From NCBI RefSeq assembly GCF_900115495.1, contig NZ_FOWR01000023.1, forward strand, positions 1,384 through 65,383: a stretch of 64,000 bases of DNA, given 5' to 3'. The translations under genes and the position numbers were made by a program. The stretch is from Enterovibrio norvegicus DSM 15893 (lineage in GTDB: Bacteria > Pseudomonadota > Gammaproteobacteria > Enterobacterales > Vibrionaceae). Below the pieces are notes generated by a model that was not told the origin of the DNA, searched no databases, and saw only the letters and a program-made list of their open reading frames with translations. Positions 1-9,774 of this stretch are shown here, piece by piece; position 1 is the stretch's first letter; the number at the start of each line of letters is the position of its first letter.

Positions 1-3000
1 ACTGGCGGTGGTTTTGAAGTGCTGCCGGATAATCCGTCTGCAGTTGAAACGACGATCAACGAAGACACGACCTCGACAGATAAACCAACGCTCACGCTCA
101 CGGGCGATGCAGAAGTTATCGAAGGTGCTGAAGCCAGCTACACGCTGACCATCAGCGAAGCGCCAACAACGGACTTAACCGTGACCGTCGTTGTCGGTCA
201 CAAAACCTCAGAAGACGGCGATGTCACGCCAGTCACTCGCAGTGTCGTCATTGCTGCAGGCACAACGTCTACCGATTTCACCGTTGCGACGCTGGACGAT
301 TCGATTCTGGAAACCAATGACGATGATGTCTTTGAGGTGTCTGTTACAGGCTCGACCGGCGGCGGCTTTGAAGTGCTGCCAGACAACCCAGCGGCAGTTG
401 AAACCACGATCAACGAAGACACGACCTCGACAGATAAACCAACGCTCACGCTCACGGGTGATGCGGAAGTTACTGAAGGCGAAGAAGCCAGTTACACGCT
501 GACCATTTCAGAAGCACCAACCACAGATCTCACCGTGACTGTCGTGGTTGGACACAAAACCTCAGAAGATGGCGATGTCACCCCTGTTACTCGCAATATC
601 GTCATTGCAGCAGGTACAACATCGACCGACTTTACCGTCGCAACCTTGGATGACTCCATCCTTGAAACCAACGACGATGATGTCTTTGAAGTGTCAGTCA
701 CTGGGACGACTGGCGGTGGTTTTGAAGTGCTGCCGGATAATCCAGCATCGGTCGAAACCACGATCAATGAAGACACAACGTCCACTGACAAACCAACTCT
801 GACATTGACGGGCGATTCGGAAGTCGTTGAAGGCGAAGAAGCCAGTTACACCCTGACTATCAGCGAAGCACCAACGATTGATCTCACCGTCACTGTCGTT
901 GTCGGTCACAAAACTTCCGAAGATGGCGATGTCACGCCAGTCACTCGCAATGTGGTGATTGCAGCAGGCACAACCTCGACCGACTTTAGTGTCGCGACCT
1001 TGGATGACTCGATCTTAGAAACTTCTGACGATGATGTCTTTGAAGTGTCCGTCACTGGGACGGCTGGCGGTGGCTTTGAAGTCTTGCCGGATAATCCGTC
1101 TGCAGTTGAAACCACGATCAACGAAGACACCACGTCCACTGACAAACCGACCCTGACGTTAACAGGTGATCCGGAAGTCGTTGAAGGTGCGGAAGCGTCA
1201 TACACGCTGACCATTTCAGAAGCACCAACGACAGATTTAACCGTGACTGTCGTGGTGGGTCACAAGACATCCGAAGACGGCGATGTGACTCCAGTGACTC
1301 GCAATGTGGTGATTGCTGCGGGCACAACGTCCACCGACTTCACCGTCGCAACCTTGGATGATTCCATCCTTGAAACCAATGACGATGACGTCTTTGAAGT
1401 GTCCGTCACTGGAACGGCTGGCGGTGGTTTTGAAGTCTTGCCAGACAACCCATCTGCGGTTGAAACCACCATCAACGAAGACTCGAACTCGACCGACAAA
1501 CCAACCCTTACATTGACGGGTGATAGCGAAGTCACCGAAGGTGAAGAAGCCAGTTACACCCTGACTATCAGCGAAGCGCCAACGGTTGATTTAACCGTGA
1601 CCGTCGTTGTCGGTCATAAAACCTCTGAAGACGGCGATGTGACTCCAGTGACTCGCAGTGTAGTGATTGCAGCGGGCACCACCTCGACCGACTTCACCGT
1701 CGCAACCTTGGATGACTCCATCCTTGAAACCAACGACGATGACGTCTTTGAAGTGTCGGTAACAGGTTCTGCGGGCGGTGGATTTGAAGTCTTGCCGGAT
1801 AATCCAGCGCCGGTTGAAACCACGATTAACGACGGCGATGTTGATGCGCCAACCCTTACGCTGACAGGAGATAGCAGCGTAGAGGAAGGAAGTTCAGCAA
1901 GCTATACCGTATCTATATCTGAAGCGCCAATTTCCGACATGAATATCACAGTGGTCATTGGTCATAAAACGTCAGAATCTGGCGACGTCACTCCAATAAC
2001 AAGAACCGTCACGATAGCCGCAGGCACAACGTCGCAAAGCTTCACTGTTGCGACTACCGAAGACACATTGAATGAATCAGCGGATAACGATGTCTTTACG
2101 GTGTCAGTATCAAACGTGTCTGGTGGTGGGTTTGAAGCACAACCTGCGCTACCTGACAGCATCGAAACCACCATCGATGATGACGACATTTCATCCTTGA
2201 TCGAGGATGTCGGCCCACAATCTGTATCAGGTGTGTTGCAGGTTATTGATGACAGTGACAATGCGCTTACTTTTGCCAACACAACCGTTGTTGGGGAATA
2301 TGGTTCTCTAACACTGGTTGATGGCGATTGGACCTACACTCTCTATCAAAATGCTCAACCGCTAAACGACGGTCAAGAAGTGAATGAAAACATCACCTTG
2401 ACCGCAACAGATGGTACACAGCAGGTTATTTCTATCGCTGTGACAGGCACACAAGATGCTCCTGTCGTGACGGGGAGTTTCACAGGTAGCGTTGATGCGG
2501 ATGGATTCAGTATCAATCCGGATGAAACGAACAATGTTCATGCCGATAACGGAGCCGTTACAAGTACGACAAACGCGGCATGGACAACAACGTCCACTAC
2601 AATCAATGGTGTGCCATACGTTATCGCGACACAATGGGGAGCAGGCACAGTTTCTACCTTCCTATCACGCGTGAATGATGACGGAACACTCACTGAAACT
2701 GATCGCATCACATACAACCCAAATGACGGTACCGTAGTCACATCATCAGGCGGCGATATCACCGCGGATCTGACTGCACTCGGTATCGAAGCAAGATCAC
2801 TTGGCAATGGATTAACGCAATCCAACGCATCAAATATTGACGGTCAGCCAACGCTATTTGTGACATCGCAAAATAGTTCCTCTCTCACCGCTTGGAATAT
2901 TTCGGACACAGGGACGCTCTCCATCAATGGCGGGATCACAGATATCAATTCAGATGATAGCCAAAGTTTTATAAGAGAAAACGTCACGTTCGAAGGGGCA

Positions 3001-5721
3001 GATGGCACAGACTACATCTATGTAACACGACCAGGAACCGACGGCATTTCCAAGCTCGCTTATGATGCACAGACGGGTGAGATGGTTAATACCAACGAGT
3101 TTATCTTTGGCGGAGAGTCTGTCTCTTCCATCGATGTCTTCACCAATGACAATTACGACAGCTTCCTCGCTGCTGCCTCCAATGACGCGGTGAGAATTTT
3201 CTCTATTGACCAAAGTACAGGGGCATTAACTCTCGTCGATACGGCAACAGTCGCACAGGGTACGAGCAACAGTGTGAATTTCTATCACACCAGTGATGGA
3301 CGAACCTACGCCATCTACGCCAATAATTCGAGTAACCAAGCGACCATCTTTGAGGTGAGTAGCACCGGCGAACTCACTCAAACCGATACCGTCAATGGCG
3401 CAGGACATTACTTTGCTTCTGCCGGTTACATCGATGGCGAACCTGTCTATGTGATGCCAAATGCAACCCAAGGTGTTGACCTCTACACCATTGGCCAAGA
3501 TGGGAAATTAGTCTTCCAAACTAACGTGGCAGATATCGAAAACGATTGGACACCACCTGTTATCGTCCAAACCGAGGATGGCAGTTATTATCTGGTGGAC
3601 AGTGATGGCGAAGATAATGGCATTGTCAGCACCACCAAGCTGACCTTCGGCAATAGCGAAAGCAGTAACACTGACGATTCTAGTGTCACAGTGTCAGGTA
3701 TTATCGGCATTTCGGACATTGATTCGAACGACAACCCTAGCTTCGAAAACACCACAATTCAGGGCACTTACGGTTCATTGACTCTGATAGATGGGACATG
3801 GACATACACGCTGGATAAGGAGAAATCTGCAAACATCCCAGATGATGAAACCACACAGGACATCTTCACGCTAACGGCAACGGATGGAACAGTGCAAAGT
3901 ATCGTCATCGATGTGACAGGTCATCAGCCAGCCATTGATTTGAGTCTGCAAGGCGAAAACACAGGAAGTATAATTGTTGATCTGTCACCACAAGCGGCAT
4001 CACCAGGTTTTGTTGAAAACAGTTCTACAGGTGATGTTGCTTTCACGCTGGATGCTTATACGGCAGACCTTGTCGATGACGCAGATCTTTCGGATTCTCT
4101 CGAAACACGTATCCAAATCACCTCATTGCCTAATGATGGTGTGCTGTATTATTTCAATGACAGCGGCACTAAGATTGCGGTTGCGTTAAATCAAATCCTG
4201 CCAGATGACACCGCTTTTGTGTTTGAACCTGACCGCTCATCTGTCACATTTGCCGAAAGCGATATCACAAGCTCTACTCAAACAACCATCGTAAAAGACG
4301 GGATCACCGTCTCTGGTGGCACATTCTCAGGCTCTAAACCAGACTCAAGCAGTACGATTACACCCGCCAATATCGCATGGGAGTTCCAATCCGGCGAAAG
4401 TGGCATTGGTGTTGGTGCTGATAGAGAGCTCACATCCTCCCTCAATGAAGTCATGGTGATCGAATTTACTGGCAATTCGGATATCACCAGCAGCAACATA
4501 GTGGTGAGTAGCGCTTACGGTAACTTTTCAGACACCCGTCCAGCAAATGGACAAGCGCATGCCATCGTTTATCGTGATGGACAAATCGTTGGTGAATATG
4601 ACTACCCTAACTTGTGGGAAGCATCTGGCGGCGACGGTATCGCCACCATTAACATCGCGGACCCTGACGGGTTTGATGAAATACGCTTCTATGTCACTGC
4701 AACTGTGAATTCAAATCTAAACGTCACCAGCATTTCTGCAGAAGGCGTGAACACCACCGGAACTGAATTCAGCTATAAAGCGATAAATTCACTCAACAAT
4801 GAAAGCGAAACGGCAACGGTTACATTGGGGGAAACCATTAACGACCAAGTATCCGTTAACACACCATCTAAGGCGACAGGCTCACTGTCTGTTGTGGGAG
4901 CTAGCGGCCTTGCGGCAGTATTTGCCAATACGACAGAAACTGGCCTGTATGGAGAGATAGTGCTTGTCGACGGCATGTGGACCTACACGGTCGACCCTAC
5001 GCGCCTTGATGCTATTCCTGACAACCAGAGCGTCCAAGATGTCATTACCTTGACCGCGACAGACGGCACAACAACGGATGTCACGATTGTGATTGGAGAG
5101 TCAGAAGGTGCCATCACCAATTTCTATACGTCCCTCGCCGATGACAGCCTGTCAGACATTATCAACATGAACAATGTCACTTACCTTGGCAGTACAAATG
5201 ACGACCTCATTCAAGGTGATGATGACGAAGATGTCATCATTGCGAGAGAGGGTAACGACCGCATTTTTGGCGGTGATGGGAACGACACCATTGATTTAGG
5301 GTTCGGTGATGACTTTGTCTCTGGCGGACGTGGAAACGACATTCTGACGGGAGGCGAAGGCGAAGATACATTTGCGTATTTCAGTGGCGATGAAGGCACT
5401 GGCTCAGCCCCTGCCGTTGACCATATTAGCGACTTTAATACACAAGAAGACACGCTGAACCTGACCGACCTTCTTCAGGGTGAGACAACAAGCACCGTCG
5501 ATCAATATCTCAATATTGTTGATGACAGCCAGGGGCACGCCATTTTGAACATATCAAAAAATGGTGATGGCGTGGTAAATCAACAAGTTGTGTTTGATAA
5601 CTTAAGCGTTGATGACATGGCGTCTGCATATCAAATTGACACCAGTAACATGACAGCAGATCAAATAAGCACTTCTGTCATTGACGCAATGCTTATGCAA
5701 TCAAAATTGGTGATTGATTAA
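1..5721 (+). CDS. Giant RTX-type repeat adhesin, C-terminal part (5' end outside window)
   Basis: The reading frame is open from the first base, so the protein starts upstream and at least 1906 residues lie here. In order I see: about six Calx-beta/LapA-like Ig-fold repeats (bases 4-2121), a VCBS-like domain (about 2200-2460), a beta-propeller-like segment of roughly 390 residues (2470-3655), a second VCBS (3670-3930), a less familiar segment (4000-4830), a third VCBS (4866-5096), RTX nonapeptides of GGxGND type (about 5215-5370) and a C-terminal type I secretion domain ending in VID. This is the build of a very large, calcium-binding surface adhesin exported by a type I system; no secretion genes are in view. 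The gene downstream is a paralogue sharing everything from the propeller onward. Very confident it is coding and of the RTX adhesin class; ligand unknown. Confidence 0.9.
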   Translation, partial: TGGGFEVLPDNPSAVETTINEDTTSTDKPTLTLTGDAEVIEGAEASYTLTISEAPTTDLTVTVVVGHKTSEDGDVTPVTRSVVIAAGTTSTDFTVATLDDSILETNDDDVFEVSVTGSTGGGFEVLPDNPAAVETTINEDTTSTDKPTLTLTGDAEVTEGEEASYTLTISEAPTTDLTVTVVVGHKTSEDGDVTPVTRNIVIAAGTTSTDFTVATLDDSILETNDDDVFEVSVTGTTGGGFEVLPDNPASVETTINEDTTSTDKPTLTLTGDSEVVEGEEASYTLTISEAPTIDLTVTVVVGHKTSEDGDVTPVTRNVVIAAGTTSTDFSVATLDDSILETSDDDVFEVSVTGTAGGGFEVLPDNPSAVETTINEDTTSTDKPTLTLTGDPEVVEGAEASYTLTISEAPTTDLTVTVVVGHKTSEDGDVTPVTRNVVIAAGTTSTDFTVATLDDSILETNDDDVFEVSVTGTAGGGFEVLPDNPSAVETTINEDSNSTDKPTLTLTGDSEVTEGEEASYTLTISEAPTVDLTVTVVVGHKTSEDGDVTPVTRSVVIAAGTTSTDFTVATLDDSILETNDDDVFEVSVTGSAGGGFEVLPDNPAPVETTINDGDVDAPTLTLTGDSSVEEGSSASYTVSISEAPISDMNITVVIGHKTSESGDVTPITRTVTIAAGTTSQSFTVATTEDTLNESADNDVFTVSVSNVSGGGFEAQPALPDSIETTIDDDDISSLIEDVGPQSVSGVLQVIDDSDNALTFANTTVVGEYGSLTLVDGDWTYTLYQNAQPLNDGQEVNENITLTATDGTQQVISIAVTGTQDAPVVTGSFTGSVDADGFSINPDETNNVHADNGAVTSTTNAAWTTTSTTINGVPYVIATQWGAGTVSTFLSRVNDDGTLTETDRITYNPNDGTVVTSSGGDITADLTALGIEARSLGNGLTQSNASNIDGQPTLFVTSQNSSSLTAWNISDTGTLSINGGITDINSDDSQSFIRENVTFEGADGTDYIYVTRPGTDGISKLAYDAQTGEMVNTNEFIFGGESVSSIDVFTNDNYDSFLAAASNDAVRIFSIDQSTGALTLVDTATVAQGTSNSVNFYHTSDGRTYAIYANNSSNQATIFEVSSTGELTQTDTVNGAGHYFASAGYIDGEPVYVMPNATQGVDLYTIGQDGKLVFQTNVADIENDWTPPVIVQTEDGSYYLVDSDGEDNGIVSTTKLTFGNSESSNTDDSSVTVSGIIGISDIDSNDNPSFENTTIQGTYGSLTLIDGTWTYTLDKEKSANIPDDETTQDIFTLTATDGTVQSIVIDVTGHQPAIDLSLQGENTGSIIVDLSPQAASPGFVENSSTGDVAFTLDAYTADLVDDADLSDSLETRIQITSLPNDGVLYYFNDSGTKIAVALNQILPDDTAFVFEPDRSSVTFAESDITSSTQTTIVKDGITVSGGTFSGSKPDSSSTITPANIAWEFQSGESGIGVGADRELTSSLNEVMVIEFTGNSDITSSNIVVSSAYGNFSDTRPANGQAHAIVYRDGQIVGEYDYPNLWEASGGDGIATINIADPDGFDEIRFYVTATVNSNLNVTSISAEGVNTTGTEFSYKAINSLNNESETATVTLGETINDQVSVNTPSKATGSLSVVGASGLAAVFANTTETGLYGEIVLVDGMWTYTVDPTRLDAIPDNQSVQDVITLTATDGTTTDVTIVIGESEGAITNFYTSLADDSLSDIINMNNVTYLGSTNDDLIQGDDDEDVIIAREGNDRIFGGDGNDTIDLGFGDDFVSGGRGNDILTGGEGEDTFAYFSGDEGTGSAPAVDHISDFNTQEDTLNLTDLLQGETTSTVDQYLNIVDDSQGHAILNISKNGDGVVNQQVVFDNLSVDDMASAYQIDTSNMTADQISTSVIDAMLMQSKLVID
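4..2121 (+). repeat. Tandem 354-bp in-frame repeats, five close copies plus one divergent 348-bp copy
   Basis: The codons for GGGFE recur at 4, 358, 712, 1066, 1420, 1774 and 2122. The first five intervals are exactly 354 bp (118 codons) and nearly identical; the last is 348 bp and clearly diverged. Each unit encodes one Ig-like/Calx-beta-like domain with the motifs LPDNP, VETTIN, TLTLTGD, YTLTISEAP, VVVGHKTSEDGD and VIAAGTTSTDF. More copies probably lie to the left of the window. Confidence 0.95.
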
Positions 5722-5760
5722 ATCACTTCAACAACAACTCGTTACTTTTATAAATTAGCC

Positions 5761-5806
5761 CCAAATATTTAGACGCTTAACGTTTAGATTTTTGGGGTAT
5801 TTATTA
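5761..5806 (+). terminator. Probable terminator of the giant adhesin gene
   Basis: CCCCAAA (5761-5767) can pair with TTTGGGG (5793-5799), with further imperfect pairing inside the stem, followed by an AT-rich tail. It begins 39 bases after the stop codon. The U-run is weak. Confidence 0.5.
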
Positions 5807-6154
5807 TCAACACGCAACAACAAACACACCCATCATCAAGCAGAAAAATAAAACACTGCTATCACCTTACGAGCTTATCGTTACCCAAACATTCACTCAC
5901 CAATAAATTAGGCACGCAATAAAAAATAGTCAGAGATTTCATTACAATTACGCCTCACTAGTGAGACTCAGAAAGCACACTGTCTAGACACCCTTCAAAA
6001 CACCGTGGATTTACTATGGATTTAGTTGAATATTGTCACTGCGCGATATTTACACTGCTCAGACATAATTAATCGTCAGTCTCAATTATTAGATAAATAA
6101 AATCATGTTGTGGGAGAATGGACGATATTTCAGCGATGGTTTTCTTATAAATTC

Positions 6155-6183
6155 TGATAGATAAAAATACACATAAATATAAT
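6155..6183 (+). promoter_or_regulatory. Candidate promoter of the 959-aa adhesin gene
   Basis: A perfect TATAAT at 6178-6183 lies 28 bases before the ATG at 6212. The hexamer 17 bases upstream (6155-6160, TGATAG) is a poor -35, so an activator may be needed or the site may be coincidental in this AT-rich stretch. Confidence 0.3.
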
Positions 6184-6211
6184 TTAAAGACGCGGACAAC
6201 AGGAGTGCATA

Positions 6212-9091
6212 ATGCCGAATTCAGTTCTCGGTCTGGCATCCGGAAATGCATATATCATAAAAGCTGATGGTTCTATTCAAATTGCTGCCGATAATCCCAC
6301 CCTTTCAGAGGGTGATATTCTCATTCCTTCAAAATCGGCAGCGAAAAACAGCGACATCGATAATGACAGCAATACCAATGAGGGAGACCTTGGTGTTGAC
6401 ACGCAAGATGGTGAAGAAGTCGCTCTAGACGACCTTCCTACCGATGTTCAACAGATCATCGAAGCATTGGAGCGTGGAGAAGATCCTCTCAACGAAGAGG
6501 ATTCAGAACCAGAAGCAGGTCAAGGCCTTCTAGGATCATCCATTGCCGCCCCCCCTACCATTGAATCAGGCAGCGAACACGTACAAGTTGTTGCTGATTT
6601 TTCTCTGGACGATAGCGCATTAGCGACTGATTCTGCTGGCGGTGATGGTGATGAAATCAGTGCATCATCACGTTTCATTCCAATAACGACTGACGACACC
6701 TCTCCTGTTATCACTCCTATCATCACGCCCGACCAACCAGCAGTATTTACTGGCACGCTGACAGGCAGCGTCAACTTTCTTGGTTTTGATGTAAACCCAA
6801 ATGAAGGCAGTAACCTGACAAGCCCCAATGACGCGATCTCTAACGGTACACAACCCACGCGAACGACAACGACCATGTCGGTCACAGGTCTTGCTTTTGT
6901 CATTTCGACCACAACGGGTGGCGCAGATGGTATGGCAACCATTTCGCGCGTCAACAATGACGGCACGTTAACAGAAACTGATCGCATTACCTACGACGCC
7001 GCGAATAACACCATTGAATCGACGTCTGCCGGCGACCTCTCAGCAGCACTGACCGCGGCGGGTATCGACGATATCGCCTTTAGCAACTTGACCCATTCCA
7101 ATGCCTTTAACGTTGATGGTGTCGAAACGCTGTTTTTGACATCCAACAGCGGATCTTCTATCACCGCGTGGTCAATTTCAGACGCTGGCACTCTTTCATT
7201 CAATGGCGGAAAAAGCTTCATCAATGCAGAAGATTTTAAAAGAAGCATTGGTGAGAACGTGGTGTTTGAAGCAGAAGATGGCACCGAGTATATCTTTGCC
7301 ACACGCCCAGGAGGCGATGGGGTCTCCAAATTCACTTATGATCCTGTCACGGGTCAAATCACCAACAATAACGAATTCATTGATGGTGGCGATGCAGTCT
7401 CCGCCATCGACATCATTACACTCGACAACTACAGCACCTTCGTTGTTACCTCATCGCGAGACAATATAAAAACCTTCTCGGTGAACCAAAGTAACGGTGA
7501 ATTGACGCTGGTTGATACACAGATTCCAAACAATGGAAATGCATCTTCCGTCAACTTTTACCACACGCCGGATGGCAGAACTTACGTCATCTACTCCAAC
7601 AATGACCGTGATTCTGCAAGCATTTATGAGCTAAGCAACACGGGGACGTTGACCCTCACTGACACCATCACTGGCAATGGACATTACTTCGCATCGGCTG
7701 GATACATCGAAGGGCAACCCGTTTACGTCACCGCCAACAAAGTAGAAGGGGTCGACCTCTACACCATTAGCGATGATGGCAAGCTCGTCTATCAATCAAC
7801 CGTTGACGATATTGAAAATGATTGGACGCCTCCCGTTATCGTTCAAACCGAAGATGGTAGCTATTACTTGGTTGATGCTGACAGTAACTCTGCCACTGCC
7901 AAAATAGACATTGGCGATGAAGATGTGCTTACTGTATCTGGCTCAGTCGCGTTTATAGACCCAGATTCAAGCGACGTACCCGTGTTCAACGACACAACCA
8001 TCAAAGGCGAATATGGCACCTTTACATTGGTGAGTGGTACTTGGACTTACACGCTAGAGCGCGACAAAGCCCAAAGTTTAGATACTAATGAGGTGGCGCA
8101 AGACACCTTTACAGTCACCGCAACCAATGGCGCACAACAAAACATCGTTATCGATGTCACGGGTAACAAACCCTATGTCGCCAACAGTGTCATCGGTAAC
8201 AATACAGACTCGCTTGCGCTTAACCTTAGTCAAACAACAGCGACTGGCACGTTGTCGATGGTGAATGCTGACGGAGATTTGGCGGCGGTGTTTGCTAACA
8301 CCACAGAGTCTGGAAGTTACGGTAGCCTCACACTGGTCAATGGTAACTGGACATATACCGTCGACCCTTCCCTTCTGCCTACCATTCCAGCAGGAGCCAC
8401 GATTCAAGATACCCTTTCGTTGCAAGCCACCGATGGCAGTAAAACAGAAGTGGTTATCGTTATTGGTCACACAGAAGCAGACATCAGCAGCTATTACGAT
8501 AGCCTCGCAGATACTGGGCTGTCAGACATTATTGACCTCAACAGCATCACATTTGTTGGTAGTGAAAATGCAGACCTCATTCGCGGTAATAGCGGTGACG
8601 ATGTGCTTTTGGGGTTGCTCGGCGATGACATTATTCATGGCGGTGCTGGGAATGACACCATTGATTTAGGCATGGGTGATGACACCGTCATTGGCGGTGC
8701 AGGCAACGACACGCTTTATGGTGGTGCGGGAGAAGACACCTTTGTGTTTGAACTCGACGACGTTGGAACAGCAGCCTCACCCGCTGTCGATACCATTGGT
8801 GATTTCAATACGTCAGATGATGCGCTCGATCTGTCGAACTTGCTGCAAAACGAGCATGAAGAGAGCATTGGCCAGTATTTGAACTTCATCGATAACGCGA
8901 GTGGTAACGCCACACTGCAAGTGTCATCTGAAGGGAATGGCGATATCGACCAACAAATCATCTTCGAGAATAAAAGTGTTGCTGATTTTGCTAGCGATTA
9001 TGGCATCACCATCACAGGCGTTGCACCAGAGCAAATCAGTACCGCGGTTATCGATGCCATGATTGCGCAATCGCAAATCATGGTTGATTAA
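6212..9091 (+). CDS. RTX surface protein with LapA-like N-terminal module and beta-propeller, 959 aa
   Basis: ATG with AGGAG at 6201-6205. Residues 1-40 (start MPNSVLGLASGNAYIIKADG) resemble the N-terminal retention module of LapA-type adhesins, which plugs the type I secretion channel. An acidic linker follows with DVQQIIEALERGEDP (79-92) and a double alanine at 112-113 (IAAP); LapG-family proteases cut at a double alanine in this region, but the usual TAAG/AAAG context is not obvious. Then come a beta-propeller-like segment (about residues 175-560), two VCBS-like domains (about 570-755), RTX repeats (about 780-840) and a type I secretion C-terminus ending MVD. It lacks the tandem Ig-like repeats of the upstream paralogue, so it would not reach far from the cell. 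Likely surface-retained adhesin or sensor-like protein; ligand unknown. Confidence 0.88.
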   Translation: MPNSVLGLASGNAYIIKADGSIQIAADNPTLSEGDILIPSKSAAKNSDIDNDSNTNEGDLGVDTQDGEEVALDDLPTDVQQIIEALERGEDPLNEEDSEPEAGQGLLGSSIAAPPTIESGSEHVQVVADFSLDDSALATDSAGGDGDEISASSRFIPITTDDTSPVITPIITPDQPAVFTGTLTGSVNFLGFDVNPNEGSNLTSPNDAISNGTQPTRTTTTMSVTGLAFVISTTTGGADGMATISRVNNDGTLTETDRITYDAANNTIESTSAGDLSAALTAAGIDDIAFSNLTHSNAFNVDGVETLFLTSNSGSSITAWSISDAGTLSFNGGKSFINAEDFKRSIGENVVFEAEDGTEYIFATRPGGDGVSKFTYDPVTGQITNNNEFIDGGDAVSAIDIITLDNYSTFVVTSSRDNIKTFSVNQSNGELTLVDTQIPNNGNASSVNFYHTPDGRTYVIYSNNDRDSASIYELSNTGTLTLTDTITGNGHYFASAGYIEGQPVYVTANKVEGVDLYTISDDGKLVYQSTVDDIENDWTPPVIVQTEDGSYYLVDADSNSATAKIDIGDEDVLTVSGSVAFIDPDSSDVPVFNDTTIKGEYGTFTLVSGTWTYTLERDKAQSLDTNEVAQDTFTVTATNGAQQNIVIDVTGNKPYVANSVIGNNTDSLALNLSQTTATGTLSMVNADGDLAAVFANTTESGSYGSLTLVNGNWTYTVDPSLLPTIPAGATIQDTLSLQATDGSKTEVVIVIGHTEADISSYYDSLADTGLSDIIDLNSITFVGSENADLIRGNSGDDVLLGLLGDDIIHGGAGNDTIDLGMGDDTVIGGAGNDTLYGGAGEDTFVFELDDVGTAASPAVDTIGDFNTSDDALDLSNLLQNEHEESIGQYLNFIDNASGNATLQVSSEGNGDIDQQIIFENKSVADFASDYGITITGVAPEQISTAVIDAMIAQSQIMVD

Positions 9092-9417
9092 ACGACACAA
9101 GGTCGATTAAGCAACACAAAGCCAACCAATAAAAGCCAGCATCGAGAATTTCTCTACGCTGGCTTTTTTACTTTCCGTACACATCTGCCGCTTCCCTATA
9201 CAGAAAGCCCTTGTCCCTGATCCCTCACCTCAACACCCAGTGTTTTACGATTTTTACAACTTCTCGCTAAAACAAGGCGTTAGCCAAGCCAGTAAACATG
9301 CGTGTCTGCCTGTAAAAAACACCGTACAAAAAACTTTCACTTTTCGCTTCATTCCGGTTGATCAACCTCACATTAAATTGCATAATCTGCTCGAAATTTC
9401 ACCGAGAGGAATAACTT
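9092..9417. other. 326-bp intergenic region
   Basis: Contains the adhesin terminator (9131-9169). The rest, to the small ORF at 9418, shows no other gene I can support; an open frame around 9240-9440 has neither a family resemblance nor a clear ribosome binding site. Confidence 0.5.
9131..9169 (+). terminator. Rho-independent terminator after the 959-aa adhesin gene
   Basis: AAAGCCAGC (9132-9140) pairs with GCTGGCTTT (9158-9166), followed by a T-run. It lies 40 bases after the stop codon. Confidence 0.85.
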
Positions 9418-9531
9418 GTGTCACAGAAAATCGTCGCTAAAGTCTCTAAGAACGCACCACTTTTTGTACTAATGGGCGCAACTATCGCGTTTACCATGTT
9501 TAATGCAATGTACTGGGGCGGCGTGCTGTAA
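9418..9531 (+). CDS. Hypothetical 37-aa single-pass membrane protein
   Basis: GTG start with GAGAGGA at 9404-9410, seven bases upstream, a good ribosome binding site for such a short gene. The product begins MSQKIVAKVSKNAP, a short basic amphipathic stretch, followed by a hydrophobic segment of about 20 residues (15-34) and ends WGGVL. The shape is that of a small inner-membrane protein with its N-terminus in the cytoplasm. I do not recognise the family. A loose hairpin (9589-9596 with 9613-9620) follows the stop but lacks a T-run. Coding is inferred from start context and composition only. Confidence 0.5.
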   Translation: MSQKIVAKVSKNAPLFVLMGATIAFTMFNAMYWGGVL

Positions 9532-9714
9532 GGCACGAATACCTTAGAGTATGTTAGAAGCCCAACGCGCTTTTAACATCGGGGAAAACTGGCAGTTGAC
9601 CACCCTCGTTTGACTGCCAGATAGAACATCAGTAAACCTCACATCCTCTGTAACACGCTATGGACAGTTTACTTCCTCAACACCTTACCTCGTTCCGATC
9701 CAGCAAAAACACGC

Positions 9715-9743
9715 ACAAAAAAAGCCCGATTTACACCGAGCTT
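9715..9743 (-). terminator. Rho-independent terminator of the minus-strand cluster
   Basis: On the minus strand AAGCTCG (9743-9737) pairs with CGGGCTT (9728-9722, one G-U pair) and runs into seven T residues. It follows the stop of the 239-aa gene by about 30 bases. Confidence 0.75.
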
Positions 9744-9774
9744 GCTTGAACGAATCAAAACATATTTGCACGAG

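Larger units (their letters stand above)
5722..6211. other. 490-bp intergenic region between the two adhesin genes
   Basis: No convincing ORF. It holds the terminator described above, a perfect 12-bp palindrome CTCACTAGTGAG at 5954-5965, and an AT-rich stretch with a candidate promoter close to the next start codon. Its length suggests that the two adhesin genes are transcribed separately. Confidence 0.6.

Noticed and set aside
4-2121. Regular repeats that could suggest a CRISPR array
   Set aside because: Units are 354 bp, contiguous without spacers and keep one reading frame; they encode protein domains.
191-2634. Many overlapping open frames on both strands in the adhesin repeats
   Set aside because: Shadows of the repeated coding frame; they repeat with the same 354-bp period and have no start signals.
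9240-9440. 66-codon plus-strand open frame
   Set aside because: Odd composition, no ribosome binding site, and it overlaps the better supported 37-aa gene.
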